Shown piece by piece: positions 35,006 to 47,644 of a DNA stretch of 64,000 bases. Position numbers and translations under genes: made by a program. Every line of letters begins with the position of its first letter. Position 1 is the stretch's first letter. The notes under the pieces were generated by a model. It saw only the letters and a list, made by a program, of their open reading frames with translations, did no database searches and was not told the DNA's origin. Source of the stretch: Amaurobius ferox (taxonomy: Eukaryota; Arthropoda; Arachnida; Araneae; Amaurobiidae); contig OX578145.1 in NCBI GenBank assembly GCA_951213105.1, positions 15,366,534 through 15,430,533 on the forward strand, read 5' to 3'.

Positions 35006-35239
35006 CAAGCCAATCTGACGGCTCCCTTGTGTGGCATCGAAATCTGCGATGCATATTTTTGTTTTAAAATGCTCTTTTCATGTCATGTAAATGTAGAATG
35101 CCTCAGCCGATTTTCTGTGGAAATAGAGCAAATTGTGAAGTGCTCGTGTCGCGACCTTGAGCCGGCGTGCAAGTCAGCTGAGAGAGAAAAAGAAAACCGT
35201 TGAGTTTTAATTTGGTTTTGTTCATTATTTTCCAATGTT

Positions 35240-35478
35240 CTGGATGTACGTGTGATATGGATATGTGGTTGTGACGTCAGCGCAGTAAATGTAAAGTGAC
35301 GCGCTTGGCTTTTTGTCTTCAGATTTGGAAGAGGTTTTGGTAGAGGCAGTCAATTAAAATTTCTCTCGTCAAAATTTAAAAATGGCTAAAGTGTTGGTAA
35401 TTGAATTAAAGTTAAAGATGTTTGCCAAATCTCACCTTCTAATAATGACTGCCCTACCCAGAGTAAAGAGAAGTTTTG
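35240..35478 (+). promoter_or_regulatory. Possible promoter and first exon
   Basis: TGACGTCA (a CRE-type palindrome) is at 35272-35279, followed by GTGACGCGCTTGGCTTTTTG and then an ATG at 35382. A good splice donor, AGTTTT followed by GTAAGTATA, lies at 35479. Acceptor-like sites TTTGCTTTCAG (ends 35632) and TTTATTTCAG (ends 35907) follow. The putative coding part is short (MAKVLVIELKLKMFAKSH start) and matches nothing I know, so a non-coding transcript would be equally possible. The duplicated motif block lies just upstream. This rests on signals alone. Confidence 0.25.
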
Positions 35479-36118
35479 TAAGTATAAATACTTATCATAT
35501 TAGGGCTGGTGAATTTGTTAAATTCCAGTTTTGACTACTAAAAATATTCGAGAGTTCTAAGACACCAGCCATTATAGATGTAAGAATTTTAAGAATTAAT
35601 GTAATAACCTAAGCATATATCTTTGCTTTCAGGTCATCATATATATATCTATTTGAAAAGATAGGAACGCAGATGTTCCGAGTAAAATGTGAATTTTGAT
35701 GTCATGCTTGTATTTGAATTACCTAACTATAATTTAATTAAAGACTGTGTTTTAATTTCAAAATGTCATTAATCTCATCATTTAATGAGTTGTTTCCTTG
35801 CCATTTATTTTACCAGCCATTGAGTAGTAGTTTCGCTTCTCACCAGGGAGACGGATTCGTCCTGGAGTTAAGTACTTACCACTAGTTGATAATTGTGTTT
35901 ATTTCAGTTTCTACATTTGAATGTGAAAGCAGAAGAGTCTTTTAAACACTTAAAAAACGCATTTACACTTGTACGTCGACCATATTTTGCAACTAATTGT
36001 TCTACCTATGCTGTCAAGCCACTCAGGATCCATTTACCAACAAAACAACGCTTGACTATATACAGATCGATTTTTTCAACGATGTCCTTGAGGATGTAAT
36101 ACCCTCCCATGGCCATTC
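35479..36118. other. Intergenic or intronic DNA
   Basis: Holds the acceptor-like sites mentioned for the preceding candidate and short frames at 35893-36203 without a known domain. The region before 36119 may be the degraded middle of the following Tc1 copy, but I cannot read catalytic motifs in it. Confidence 0.4.
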
Positions 36119-36411
36119 AGTTCCCCAAACATATCAGTACTGGAACACGTCTGGAATATGCTGGGACAGCCATTGCAGCCTTCTCAGAATACCATTGAAT
36201 TAGCTGGTCAGTTGCAATATTTATGGCAGAATCTTCCGCAGAGTGATATAAGCAACTTATTTGACTCTATGCCGCACCGAATATTGGCTAGTATAGCTGG
36301 CAGGGGAGGATTTACCGCTTACTAAAAAGCCTTCTTCTTCTTGCCACCATTTCTCAATAAAACTTTTTTTTTCCAAATTCTAATCATTTGCTTATCTCCT
36401 CAAACGGTGTA
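36119..36411 (+). pseudogene. Tc1-family transposase C-terminal remnant with right end
   Basis: 36119-36325 reads LEHVWNMLGQPLQPSQN, then LAGQLQYLWQNLPQSDISNL and FDSMPHRILASIAGRGGFTAY before a stop. This is the C-terminal third of a Tc1 transposase including the canonical GRGG-T-Y ending. EHVW holds the third catalytic acidic residue. It is followed by AATAAA (36357) and a probable right terminus CAAACGGTGTA (36401-36411, TA target). The left end and the N-terminal part are not found. The reading frame of this piece is intact, unlike the other Tc1 copies. Confidence 0.85.
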
Positions 36412-36974
36412 CTTGATTTTCAAAAAGTCGCAACTATATGACTTCCTTGCATAAGTATATTAAAAAGTCTATCTTGCGGGAAAACTATTTAGAAAATAAC
36501 AATACCCGCCTGGTACGTTGTATGGCTCAGTTAGGAATCAATGTAAATGCTCGACATATTAAAAGTTTCTACATCAAATTTAATTATGATTTATGATCTT
36601 ACTGTAAGAAGAAGAATGAAAACCTCAACCTATTTCACGTCCTCTTTGTTTTCCCCATTTTCCGGAATTCGTGGAACTTCTCCTCCTCTTATTGCCAACT
36701 TGAATTTCGTTAACTTCAGAAATAGTTTTACCTATGTATGCATCCATAAATCAATTCATTTGTATAATTATTCTATTGACTACCAAAAGTTCTTTAATAT
36801 GATTCCTTAGATAATTGTTTGTATTTTATACTGTGATTATTATTTGTACTTATTTATTACTGTTGCCACACATACCTATTGTTCTGGCTAAGCCCATGTA
36901 CGATAAAAATGTTGATTGATTGATTGATTTATATTGCATATGGAATATCAACTTATTTAACGATACTTCTTTTT
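36412..36974. other. Intergenic DNA, nothing recognised
   Basis: No gene is supported. A plus-strand frame at 36547-36810 has no domain or signal that suggests coding. (TTGA)n at 36918-36930 is a minor repeat. Confidence 0.45.
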
Positions 36975-37515
36975 ATATTTTTGGTTATACTTTTATACAT
37001 TTATTTGAAAAATGTGCAATGTCTTGAGAACTGGTTATAATAGCGCTCTAAACATTATGTCATTCACATTTCATAATGATACATTGAGTATGGAATGATT
37101 ATTTATATAACATTATTGAAGGTCTTGATTACTTAATAATATTTTATTCCAAATAAATAATATATAATTTATAAAATATATTTATAAAATTTATTCCAAA
37201 ATTGCGGGATGGGAGGGAAGTGACTTTTCGAGCATTCAATCGCGTTTAAAATCAGTAGAGTTCCAGAGTTCACTATTTGTAATTATCATATCAAATTTTT
37301 TGAAACCCTCCATTCATTCGTGAGATATCGTTTCCACAGATTTACGGATACATATACATATTCATGCACACATACAAACACACACACATGATCTCAAAAC
37401 ATTCGAGTTCAGGGATGCTTGAAACGTGCTCTTCTTTCTAAAACTCGAATTCAAATTTTCGACCCCGTCGCAATACTTACCTTATACATTATACTATGTT
37501 TGTACGGAAAGTAAA
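36975..37515 (+). mobile_element. Family A repeat, copy 4 (5' truncated, diverged)
   Basis: Aligns with the second half of copy 3: AAAAATGTGCAATGTCTTGA, TAGCGCTCTAAA, the CA-rich part at 37340-37390, CAGGGATGCTTGAAACGTGC, then TTTTCGACCCCGTCGCAATA. The terminal hairpin is degraded (ACTTACCTTATACATTATAC and TACGGAAAGT). The half containing the GGCGA cluster is missing. Confidence 0.75.
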
Positions 37516-39079
37516 AATCTATATAACATGTTCAAATTTGATGATAACGCATATAACAAAAGAATTCCACAAAAAAAAATAGTAGAAATAAAAATAGAAT
37601 ATAATAAGCTCACCTTCCAAGTGTTTTATTTCACGAAATCTTTTATTTTCGACACGTTTCCTCCGAATTCTCCAGAGCATCGTAAAATGAAACGTTTTCG
37701 GGAAAATTCTAAAAAAAGGTGGGGGAGTGGGGGGTTCTGTAGGTAGTTTGGTCCTACACAAAACTGCTAGCTATTGTAAATTTGAGCGAAGATGAAAAGA
37801 TATAAGAAAACGTAAGTTTTTAAAGTTAACCCTATTTTAATCGGTAGAAAGATTATATTTATCGGAAATCATTCGTTAATAAAGATGGAACATAAAGATT
37901 TCTATAGCTGAGGTACATATTTGATTACAGGTGAATCAGAGAAATGTATAAAATAATTATAAAGTTGTTGGTATTGGTTCTTGCTAGTGTTCGTTTTGAT
38001 ATTGATGCTGATCTTATAATATCGGAGTTCATGAAACTATTCAACCTAGTTTGTTCTAAATCAATATCTTTATATCATTAAACTGATATTTCATTATAAA
38101 AATTATTTCATTCAAAACTGAACTGCACGTGACAGCCGTGAGATTACCTTTAAAATAATTAAATATGTATTTTCATTTATGAAACAGTTGATAAAATAGA
38201 GCATTAAATCTATGAAATTTCCTCCGTGCCCACTACGTAATATAAACAAAAGTATATTGCCCCGGCCGTACAGATGGTAGCAAACGATACTAATCGAAGG
38301 TCACAATTTGTTGCACGCTGGCACAAATCACCGTGGTTGCAATTTTGTTGCACTTATAATTAAATCACAATTAATCCCTGTGGAATTTCATACCTAGATA
38401 AATAATGATCAACACATATTCTCTCTGAATTACCATCATAAACTGCGTGAATTTGTTGCTCAAAGATTCTGCAGATGTGCAGACTGCGCTGTAAGTACGC
38501 GATTATTGTTTACGATGGACATATTTATGGTCAGAAAATAGGAATTATATTACAACGGTGATAATGCTTATTGATACTCCTGTTTGTGAATCTGCAGAAC
38601 AGGGCGCATATAGTTATTCGCCAGTACACGCTCCTTTGCAAATTATGTAACACCGTGCAGAGTCGGGTTCTTGCTCCGTTTTTATTTGCATTCATGCTTT
38701 CTAGTCATTAAGAGAATCCTGTCGTTGTTCATGCTGCATACTATGGACATAGGCACTTTCTTTTATCCCTTTATTTTTATTAGAGATCGTGAATCACACA
38801 CCGTGTTTGCTGATTCGCTCTGCTCAGCCATCCGCACTGATTATGCGTGCATGTCTTCCATGGATTTAATGAAATGCATTCAACTCCACCTCGTAACTTT
38901 GTCCTGACACCTGTAATCAGACATATCAACATGTCGGGCGACAACACAAGAGATGCGCAGCCTTCACGCGTCAGAGAAAGATCGGCGGCTTGTGAAGCAA
39001 CAACAAACGTGGTAGAAGAGGAAAAGGGTGTTGCCAACGGCGATAGAAGAAAAAGAGAATAAATAGCCTAGGAGGCAAG
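37516..39079. other. Intergenic DNA, no convincing gene
   Basis: No gene is called. A plus-strand frame (38931-39062) starts MSGDNTRDAQPSRVRERSAA and is hydrophilic, but it has no known domain, no splice context and runs up to the SINE. Confidence 0.45.
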
Positions 39080-39365
39080 AAACATGCGGAATACCCCTAA
39101 GGCGCAGGGATCGTACTGCGAGGACCCGAGTTTGATTCTCGGCTCTGCACAAACTACCCTGGTATTAACACGGAGTGCTGGAACGTTAAGCAGACTCTTC
39201 CAGGTGGCGGAGCGAAATTGTGTCTTTGTGGTTAGTTTCCAGACCCGTCGGCGACAAGGATCGAAACTTTTCGTGACCAGCTTCCGGACCCGTTCGGTGA
39301 TGAGTCCTGCTGACCTCGCTCCTCTGAACGCAGTCTTGTTGGTACTTGATAGACGCCTTTACTAA
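39080..39365 (+). mobile_element. tRNA-headed SINE with a different body
   Basis: The head (GGCGCAGGGATCGTACTGCG, then GACCCGAGTTTGATTCTCGG) forms a tRNA-like T-arm and aligns with the head of the SINE at 8661. ACACGGAGTGCTGG matches that copy's ACGCGGAGTACGG. Beyond about 39195 the body is unlike the other SINEs here. It includes GTCGGCGACAAGGATCGAAA and a diverged repeat of a 'CCAGACCCGT/CCGGACCCGT' block. It may be a second family sharing the same head and start of body, or a chimera. Confidence 0.65.
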
Positions 39366-39429
39366 ATTATTAAAATAAGCACATTGTGCTGTGGTTATTG
39401 AAAACTATTACTATGCCGTGTATGAAATA

Positions 39430-39485
39430 AAGTCATTGCATTATAGAGAAGAAAGCTGAGTACTGCCCACATCAGATTTTTACAT
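39430..39485 (-). mobile_element. Family A end fragment
   Basis: CATTGCATTATAGAGAAGAA, then TGCCCACATCAGATTTTT, matches the outer 5' end of family A (as at 18141-18188, same orientation) with substitutions. No body is attached. Confidence 0.6.
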
Positions 39486-41368
39486 ACATTTATTTTCTCA
39501 TTTACTGAAATTATAAAGTACTTTGATTATAAATCTGCATAAACTTATGGAATATTTCAAAAGAAGTCAACAAATCGGCTGATTCCGCAAGCCACTTCAT
39601 CATAATTTGCAAACATTTCTCGATACAGTTTCATTTTCTATAGGAAAAATTCTTTAAAGAATATTTAAGATAATATATAAGAAGAAATTTTTAAACTTCA
39701 AAAAGTAGGTATCGAATATATAGGCATGAGTCTCTCTCTACAAGTCGGAAAATCACAATTTGTGGCTCAAAACGAATACGAGTACTAATGCTTTCGGCGA
39801 TCAAAATATCGCATGAAAATATGAAAATATACATTTTAAATATGTTAAAATGTAAAATATAATTTTAAGTTTTAGATTTCTTAACCCTGTTCAGGTATTA
39901 TTAAATATATAGTCCGTACCTTGGAGTAATAATTCGGAACTCTAAAAAATGTCACAAGTGAAACGCAATATTAAAAATAACAAGTAATCGTCTCCTAACA
40001 GACAAAGATGCACAGACTGTTTATAAGAGGCCGAAATACAGCTTCATTGAACTTACAAACTTCTGGTTGAACATAAAGAACTAAACTAGGTGGGACTTCC
40101 TCCATGGACAGTTACAGACATGCACAGTAGACGTTTAGTGGCAATAAACATTTTAAATGTTTCATCTTTACCCGCTTGTAATCCACAATATATCTGAATA
40201 TTAACTTTACACAGAATATAGACCTTCAAAGGATTCGGATTCCTTATTTCCCGAGATTTATATCGTCGACCGTCCTCATCGAGGCATCCTCCATTATTTT
40301 CTTCGAACGATAAGAACTTCTTAGAGCGAATACGACATATATGGGAAGTTCTTCCAAACCCATTTTCCTAAAACTTGATTCTATACCACTTGTAGAATCC
40401 GGCCTTTGCCTGGGAAACTTCTAATGGGTCCTTCCAACCGAAGCTCTAATAGGCTAATAGGCAGAAAAAGTTCAAATGAGCGAGAAAATCATACTAAAAA
40501 TCGAATTAATGAAATGATAATTAAAAGGTTATGAAGAACTCATACATTATGAAACCATTTAAAATGTGTAGCTTAAACTTACTTTAAGATAGCTTTCGAA
40601 AAAAGATGCTGTGGGTAGTGTATGGTTATCTTCAGATAATGTGATGAAAACACTTCTGCATCAGAATATACAGGTCCCCCTTTTAAGTCTTTATGAATCC
40701 TTTTAATTTTCGATTGAAGTGTTGTTCTACAGTGGCAGAAGCAAGGTCTACTAGTAGGAAAGAGACTATGTGCTATCGATTGAGAAAGTCTGCAACGCCT
40801 CTAGCTGCGAATTAGAACGATATTATTCCTATAACAAAAATGAAGCAAAATAGGCGAAATTTTCCAATTATCTGATGTAATTTAAGATTCGGATATAGAT
40901 GTCAGATGGGACACAAAACATGACGAGGAATTATTATACATGCATTTTAATAACAACAATAGAACATTATAGAACATCAACAAACGTACATCTGGATTAC
41001 ATACATTATCACAACTGCTCTACCCAGACTGCTGCTTGAAGCCATCTACACGCAGTGTCGACAAAAGAATGGTAGTTAATTTTAAACATTTACAATAATT
41101 ACAAAGTTGCAAAATCTCTGTTTAGTATAGAAAATGTGTTCATTTTTTCTCTAAAAAATTGCCCATACGTTTGCAGCGAACCTTATGTGAGATTTTACCA
41201 CATCCTGGAGAAGTTGTGTACAGAGTGTATAATATTTATTTTATTAATTTATTTTGTTGTTGGTGTTCCAGACTAGTTGAAAATATTTTTCAAGCATTAT
41301 TTTATTCCCGGTGATAGGTACATATGTAAATTATATAATACATTTGGAAAAATTTCTAAATAGATATT
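39486..41368. other. Intergenic DNA, nothing recognised
   Basis: I see no gene, no known repeat family and no notable motif in this 1.9 kb. Confidence 0.5.
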
Positions 41369-42133
41369 TAAAAATCTGATGTGGGCAGCACATGGCTTTC
41401 CCTGCAGACTTATATTAACGTTCTCTTTATTTTAATTAAATTTATTTCACTTTTAATTCAATTTTCGTTCTCATTCGGTAACCGGGCTTATTTTCAAAGG
41501 TGGCGTAGGGAAAGTACGAAAAACTAAAATATCTCGAGAACGGCTAGCCCTAGTGTAATGGGGTTGGTTTTATTCTTTTCGTCGTTAAAAATTACGTATT
41601 AAAAGAGCATTTAATGGATATATTTGAGTATACCTAGTTCTTTAGTTTAGATTTTGACGATTTTTGCGGACCATTTTGCAAAAAAAGGCAGGTTATTTTT
41701 TTCGGAATCGTACCAAAATTTAATCAGCACCAGAGTAACCTACAAGTGACTCATCTACCGAATTTTGTGAAATTCGGTTCAGTAATTTTTCAGTTAGAGT
41801 GGATACAAGCTTTTGCGGACCATTTCGCAAAAAAAGGCGGGTTCTTTAATTCCCAATCGTACCCAAAACGAATCAGCACCAGACTCGCCCACAAGTGACT
41901 TACCTACCAAATTTTGTGAAATTCGGTCCATTTGTTTTTTACTTAGAGTGGATACAAAATATGCACAGACAGACAGACACACAGACACACACACAGACGT
42001 CATGCTAAAAATAGTTTTTTCGTATTCTAGAGGTCTCGAAACGTGTAGATCCGTCGAAAACTCGAGTTGCGATTTTCGACATGATTCCAATACTTTCCCT
42101 ATACATTACCATGTATTGCAGGGAAAGTAAAAA
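41369..42133 (+). mobile_element. Family A-related repeat, copy 6 (variant subfamily)
   Basis: Starts AAAATCTGATGTGGGCAGCA, then CATGGCTTTCCCTGCAGACT. It ends with the hairpin ACTTTCCCTATACATTACCA and TGTATTGCAGGGAAAGT. The outer motif has changed from CCTTATA to CCCTGCA at both ends together. The internal body differs from copies 1-3 and includes a ~150-bp tandem duplication (41662-41810 and 41815-41955, each with TTTTGCGGACCATTT and CACAAGTGACT). A short GACA/CACA tract is at 41967-41996. It is non-coding. Confidence 0.75.
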
Positions 42134-43168
42134 TATAAATAAAATGACTAACGGGACTGGGCACACTTACTATACTTCAAAACGCAGTCCTATTTTTCCC
42201 AATTACAGAATGGTCTTTAATGAGATGATCTGATGTAGCTTCATATCAAAGCTACTTAAGAATAATTTATACTTTGATCTCATTTCTCTACTGTCATCAT
42301 CACGTGCTTTCAATCATTTAATAGCTTTTAATCCGAAAAGCGCTTATTTTGCTCCCCTTCATGCCAGAAGATTTGAGCTCTTTAATATTCATATCCAAAA
42401 CGTCCGCAATGACGTCAAAAGGGTTAACGACGTCATTTAATAACAACTGATAAAGTATTCAGTATGTTTGGTAAATAATTTATCTCTGAAATATAATGAG
42501 TTTTAAAATCATGGGATTCACTTCAAGTTAAATCCATGCATTCTGCCTATACGATTATAATTCATTTTTTTTTTATATTTTTGCAAAAAAGGCCAAAATA
42601 TTGCCATTAGCACCAGTTCGAAAGAGCCGAAATAGTTTTAAGTGACTTGTTGACGATTTGTCTTTAGACGTTTTCAAAATATCAAAATATCGAAATTAGT
42701 ATTACCTTTCCAAAATAGTTCAAAATATTAAAATGTCGAAGCCAAATATATAGATTGTTGACGTAATACTTGTAAAAATTTCTCCTGAACTCAAAAAAGT
42801 GTAAAACTTTTAAATTTTAAATCTATGACATCTGTGCATCAACATCTGCGCCAGTAAGCGCTAATTACTTTAATTATGCCTACAGCAGGCTCACCTAGTG
42901 GAATGACTGAAAACATTGTGTTCAAACGTTTCATCGTCGATGAAAAACGTTGCTTATGGCCCGATTTGGATTAAATAAACTGCATTCTTTTAATCTATAG
43001 AAACTATATTAAAATAATAAAAAATATAAAAAATTCAAAACATTGGAATCTTTTATAGGTTCCTTGTACCATCATTACACACAACGCACATGAATCCTTC
43101 CCATTCAAAATATGCGAAAAGAATGATATTTTATATCAATCTATAACGAGCAGAGTTACTCATTTTGT
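42134..43168. other. Intergenic DNA, nothing recognised
   Basis: No gene is seen. Just before family B copy c, TCAATCTATAACGAGCAGAG resembles the complement of 20140-20175 (next to family A copy 2), a possible shared older repeat. Confidence 0.45.
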
Positions 43169-44147
43169 TAACACTCTCCAACATAGTTGAAAAGTGTTTA
43201 TGACTTTGGTCATTCCATCTGTCAGTTCGTTTGCGCAATAACTGCCGAAAAAATGACGTCATCAAAATGAAATTTTAGTATGTTGTTGAGACGGTCTGTG
43301 GGACATATAGGAATGTAAATGAATAATATCACCTAATTAGTTTTGGATTGAACACGGGTTGTAAAAAGGAAATACATTGAAGTCTATGGGACCCCATTTT
43401 TCAAACATTTTTAAAGCTTCGCAAATTACTTTGAAAAGTTTAGGAAATATTCAAATTATCATATAAAATATATAAAAAAAATTGAGCAAAATATGTTGAG
43501 CAAAGTAAAAATTAAAATAATAATAACACCGTGAAGAGATCACGTGATCTACTTCAAATTAAAATATGGTATCCATCTTTTTCCCAGTGTCAAAATCGTG
43601 ATTTTTAAAGTTCATTTAAATTTATAAATTTATATTTAGTGTTGCATCCGTCCTAAAACCGCTTTATTTTTGTGTATTTTCTGTGCATCTGTATTCTGCG
43701 CCAACAAAATTACAATATTTTCGAGTTTAAATGATCATCAAACATTTTTTATTTCTACAACAAAACCTAATTTTAACGTATGCAGAATGTAAACACATCA
43801 AGCTGTATGATGAGTTGTATAAGAATTTCTGAATTCTTTTAAAGTAAAATTACGTAGCTCTGGAGTCTGGAATAGGTGATATGAATGAAATATTCATTGA
43901 TTTTACATAGAGAAGCAGACGATTTTATAGCATTGCCTTTCTTCATGAAGTTTTAAACATGGAGTTAGAAAGTACTTTTACCTCCATGGTTTTAAGTTTT
44001 TAAGTAAAATACATTATTATAGTACTGTGATAATTTAAAAAATATCATCGCTGAATGTGTCGCATTTTAGAGGTGTTTAAATAAAATTGCATTGCAATTG
44101 GAAATTGTTTCATAATCAGTGCTTTATGATGATTGATCTTTCTTGTT
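43169..44147 (-). mobile_element. Family B repeat, copy c
   Basis: Begins with the hairpin AACACTCTCCAACATAG and TTGAAAAGTGTT, then TATGACTTTGGTCATTCCAT. The microsatellite is reduced to CTGTCAGTTCG. The body keeps GTTTTGGATTGAACACGGG, the TCACGTGA E-box near 43549, and the end GATTGATCTTTCTTGTTTTT (44147). It is about 330 bp shorter than the full copies and more diverged. Confidence 0.75.
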
Positions 44148-46382
44148 TTTACTGCACTCTCTTTTATTATATGGTAAGGTTATGAATATAGGGCGAATGA
44201 AACCATGTCGATAAAAAAACTTAATCCCCAACTTCTGGATTTTCAGATTACAGGTCTATAGACTGAGTTACCAGGGGTAGGGGAATAATATTTCACTGCC
44301 AAGTTACTTATCAGTACAAAATAATCTCTCAATGTTAAAGATAAATAACTGCCGCCGCCGCCGCTGTTTGACAAATTTATCGTTCATCGAGTTTCTCTGC
44401 TTCGTACCGCAAAAACTGTAGCATATAAAAATATAACATTTTGTACACTTGTAGAGAAATGTTTGTTGAACACGCTGAAATAAACAGTTTCTTAACATAT
44501 ATTTCCGTTTAGGAAATATTTAATGGCAAAATCAAAGACAAAATATCTGAACTGTGAGTTCGCGTCGCGGACAGATTAACAATAGCAAGACCATGAACTT
44601 GTGCAAGTATGTACCAACACAGTTGAATTTTTGAAGAATGGAACCCTTTTTTAATTCCAATTTAGTTCACGAGTTATTCTATTTTTTATGTATTTCTGAA
44701 GTGCAAAATGTTCTTCCGTACCGACGCTTGTCTCGACTTTCTCTGTCTCGTACCACAAAATCTATAGCATTCAAAAATATGAAACTTGGTACATCTGTAG
44801 AGAAATAATGGGGAACCAAAGTGAAATAATCCATTTTTCGATTTAAACTTTAGTTTGACTCAAATAGCTCGTGAAGCTAAAAATACATAACTGACAGCAA
44901 ACGTAGTGAGCAGGGGGAGGAACCCCTAATAATATTAAATAGATAGAATTGTTACTTAAAATGAAAACACACCTGAAGATAGAAACACGATTATTAAAAC
45001 TTTCAAAATAAATTAAAGTTTATTTATACATTTATTGCTTTATTTCTATCTATTTTTAATGGGCAATTTGTTCTTTTACTTAATATAACGTTCATTTTAA
45101 TGTGTATTAATAACCCCAAAAATATCTTGCTCTATAAATTCGTGTTCATTTAACTTTATCGGGATTTATGTGTAATTTTGACCCAGTACAGAAACATAGT
45201 TTTACATAGCATCTTATCCTCGTTTCTATAAAAGTTAATCCGTTATCTACATACTTAAATATTAAATCTTAAAATATTATATTAAAATGTTTAGCATGTT
45301 TGTCTACATGTTTTGTTGTCTTATCTTTGTGAATCTATGTTTCGTCTTTTCTCAATATTTTAATTTTCTTGTGATCGAATAGCATTTGATATTATGCAAA
45401 TTTTAAATTGGGAGTTGGACTTTATTTATAACACACCTTGTACATATCATATGCCTATGATTATGGACGCCCCAAAATGATATCTGTATATTTATTTGTA
45501 ATATCCTATAATTTTTAAATAAACTTTAATATATTTTGAAAGTTTTAATATTTATATAGATATAATTGTATAATTCATATAATATCAAATACACTCAATA
45601 ATACATATTTGAATATATTTTATTTTAACAATTATTACTTAAACATTATACCCTAATTGTGCATACGGAACTTTAATACCATATTTAGTTTCGCGACAAA
45701 TTAAATTATTTGACATATAAAGTCATCGCAATAAACTGAATTCATCGGGAATTTACATTTCAGTTTAAAGATTAAATTGTGAAACACATAAATAAAGTTA
45801 ACAAATGCATTATTCGTACATAATAAGTTATTTACCACACAAACAGTTAACACAAAACGCGAAACAATTCTGAAAGAACTACTGCAATTTTGTTTCATTT
45901 ATTTCTTTTTGGGCATTCATTTTATGTCTGAAAAGGGCTTTTAAATGCATTTGTTTGTTTCCCTCACTCTATTTAGTAAGGCACAATAGGCTATCGAAAA
46001 ACAATAGTTAATTATGGTCCAAAATATAGCGTGCAAGGATATGATAAAACGCAAATACCAATGCCGTTGATTCGAAAAATTATTTTAACATTCTTACTCT
46101 TCTATGAGTAATATTGGGGAAGAGATTAATTTTTTTTAACTGAAAAATTTGTAAAATCAAAAGTTAGGGGGGGGGGGGGTATTTTTTGTGAGCAAAAGAG
46201 CTTAAATTTGAATTAAAACAAAAATATCAGAAGTGTAAGTACCCCCTGTATTTTTTCATACATTCACATTTCTTACTATTTAGATCGCAATCAACATCAG
46301 AATAAAAATATATTTATTTTTAGCTTTCCTTTTGATGTTAATTTTTTTTAACTACTTAAGCAGTTTTAAATTGCTTTTCAAA
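44148..46382. other. Intergenic DNA with a diverged duplication
   Basis: 44390-44500 and 44745-44850 are related (TTTCTCTGCTTCGTACCGCA and TTTCTCTGTCTCGTACCACA, each followed by TTGTACACTTGTAGAGAAAT-like text), a duplication about 355 bp apart. A (CCG)n run is at 44352-44364 and a G-run at 46167-46179. No gene is seen. Confidence 0.5.
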
Positions 46383-46554
46383 TTAACCTTTTGCTTACGA
46401 GTGGGACAGCGTCCATCCCAAACGAAGAACCTTCTAAAAAGACAGGTATTTGACATACCATACCCCAAACAGTTCTATCCCCCTTTGCGGACATTGGCGT
46501 CCATGGACACCAATGCCCGCAAAAAGGGATTCCCGCCCGTAAGCAAAAGGTTAA
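46383..46554. mobile_element. piggyBac-type MITE with TTAA flanks
   Basis: The 172-bp element is bounded by TTAA on both sides. Its terminal repeats are TTAACCTTTTGCTTACGAGT and, complemented from the right, TTAACCTTTTGCTTACGGGC. TTAA target duplication and a CC(C/T)TTTGC start are typical of piggyBac elements. There is no coding capacity. A larger relative lies at 49296-49533. Confidence 0.85.
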
Positions 46555-47644
46555 TTTTAAAAGTCTGCCAAGCTGATAAATTTGAATTATTTGGTTATAT
46601 ATGCCAACAGGGGTTGCTATGGATTTTGGGTTACTTTTGTAAAATCTACGAGTATTTTCTAACCTATTTGCTGGCCTTCCATTTGCAATATCTGTTTTGA
46701 TTTACAAATTCTCAAATTCAAAAGTTCAAATTTGCAACTGTGATAGGCGAAACAACAACTTCGGCACTTGCGTGTAAAAATTCTCTCAAATTGAAATCAC
46801 ACTACACGTCCGCCCCCTTCCCCCTGCTCAGAAAACTTGCTCTAACGATATATCGAAGTATTTCAAATTTGATATGAAAATTTGTGTACAGTTGATTGAA
46901 TGAAAAGCTTCTTGTTTTCATGAGGCATCAGTGCTGCGCGGTTGTGTGATTGGTGTTCTGAACAATTTGGACTGAACAAATACACCACGGCCGTACGTGG
47001 GAAACATGAACCGGTGAACAATAGCTCCCGTCGACCATTCACTTTGAGGGAATCGAATTTTGAGAAAGATTATTAGCTTCTACGAGAAATAACTTAACTT
47101 AGTGAGAATTATTTAAAAACATTTTTTGGCATCGGATTCAGCATCAATAAGTTGACCGGTATGAGTTTTTTCAGCTCTTGAAACGACTCAGAAATATCTT
47201 TTTTAGAGCATTTTGTCACAAAAATAGCAAAAAAAAAGCCAAATTTTGAGAGGTTATTCCTCCAGATCTGGGGGTAATTTGAAAAAGGGAATTCAGATTT
47301 GGATTCAGCCTGGTAGAATTTGTATACATGAGTTTTATCAGCCTTCGAGGTTGCAATCAGAAGACTGACTGACTTCCTGACATTGCGCTTTTTTATTGGT
47401 GATTGTCTAGGATGACGAATGAAAAGTCGAATTTTGTTCCAGAGATGTTGTGTGGTATTCGGATAGGGACTCTGAACAGGTCCATATCAATTTCGATAAA
47501 TCATTCCAATTAACAGGGAACATAATGTAGAAGTAGGTAAGACAACGATCCGTTCCATAAAATTGGCACAGTATGCAAAGTTAAAAATGTTCTAAATATT
47601 CAAAAATTCGAGGATTCAAATTCTGGCATAGGGGTTGAAGTAGC
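46555..47644. other. Intergenic DNA, nothing recognised
   Basis: No gene is supported in this kilobase. A plus-strand frame at 46332-46700 runs through the MITE and is incidental. Confidence 0.5.

Noticed and set aside
38931..39062. Hydrophilic plus-strand frame starting MSGDNTRDAQ
   Set aside because: No domain or splice context; it stops just before a SINE.
39080..39160. A genuine tRNA gene
   Set aside because: The T-arm is good but no complete acceptor stem or cloverleaf can be drawn, and the sequence continues into a SINE body.
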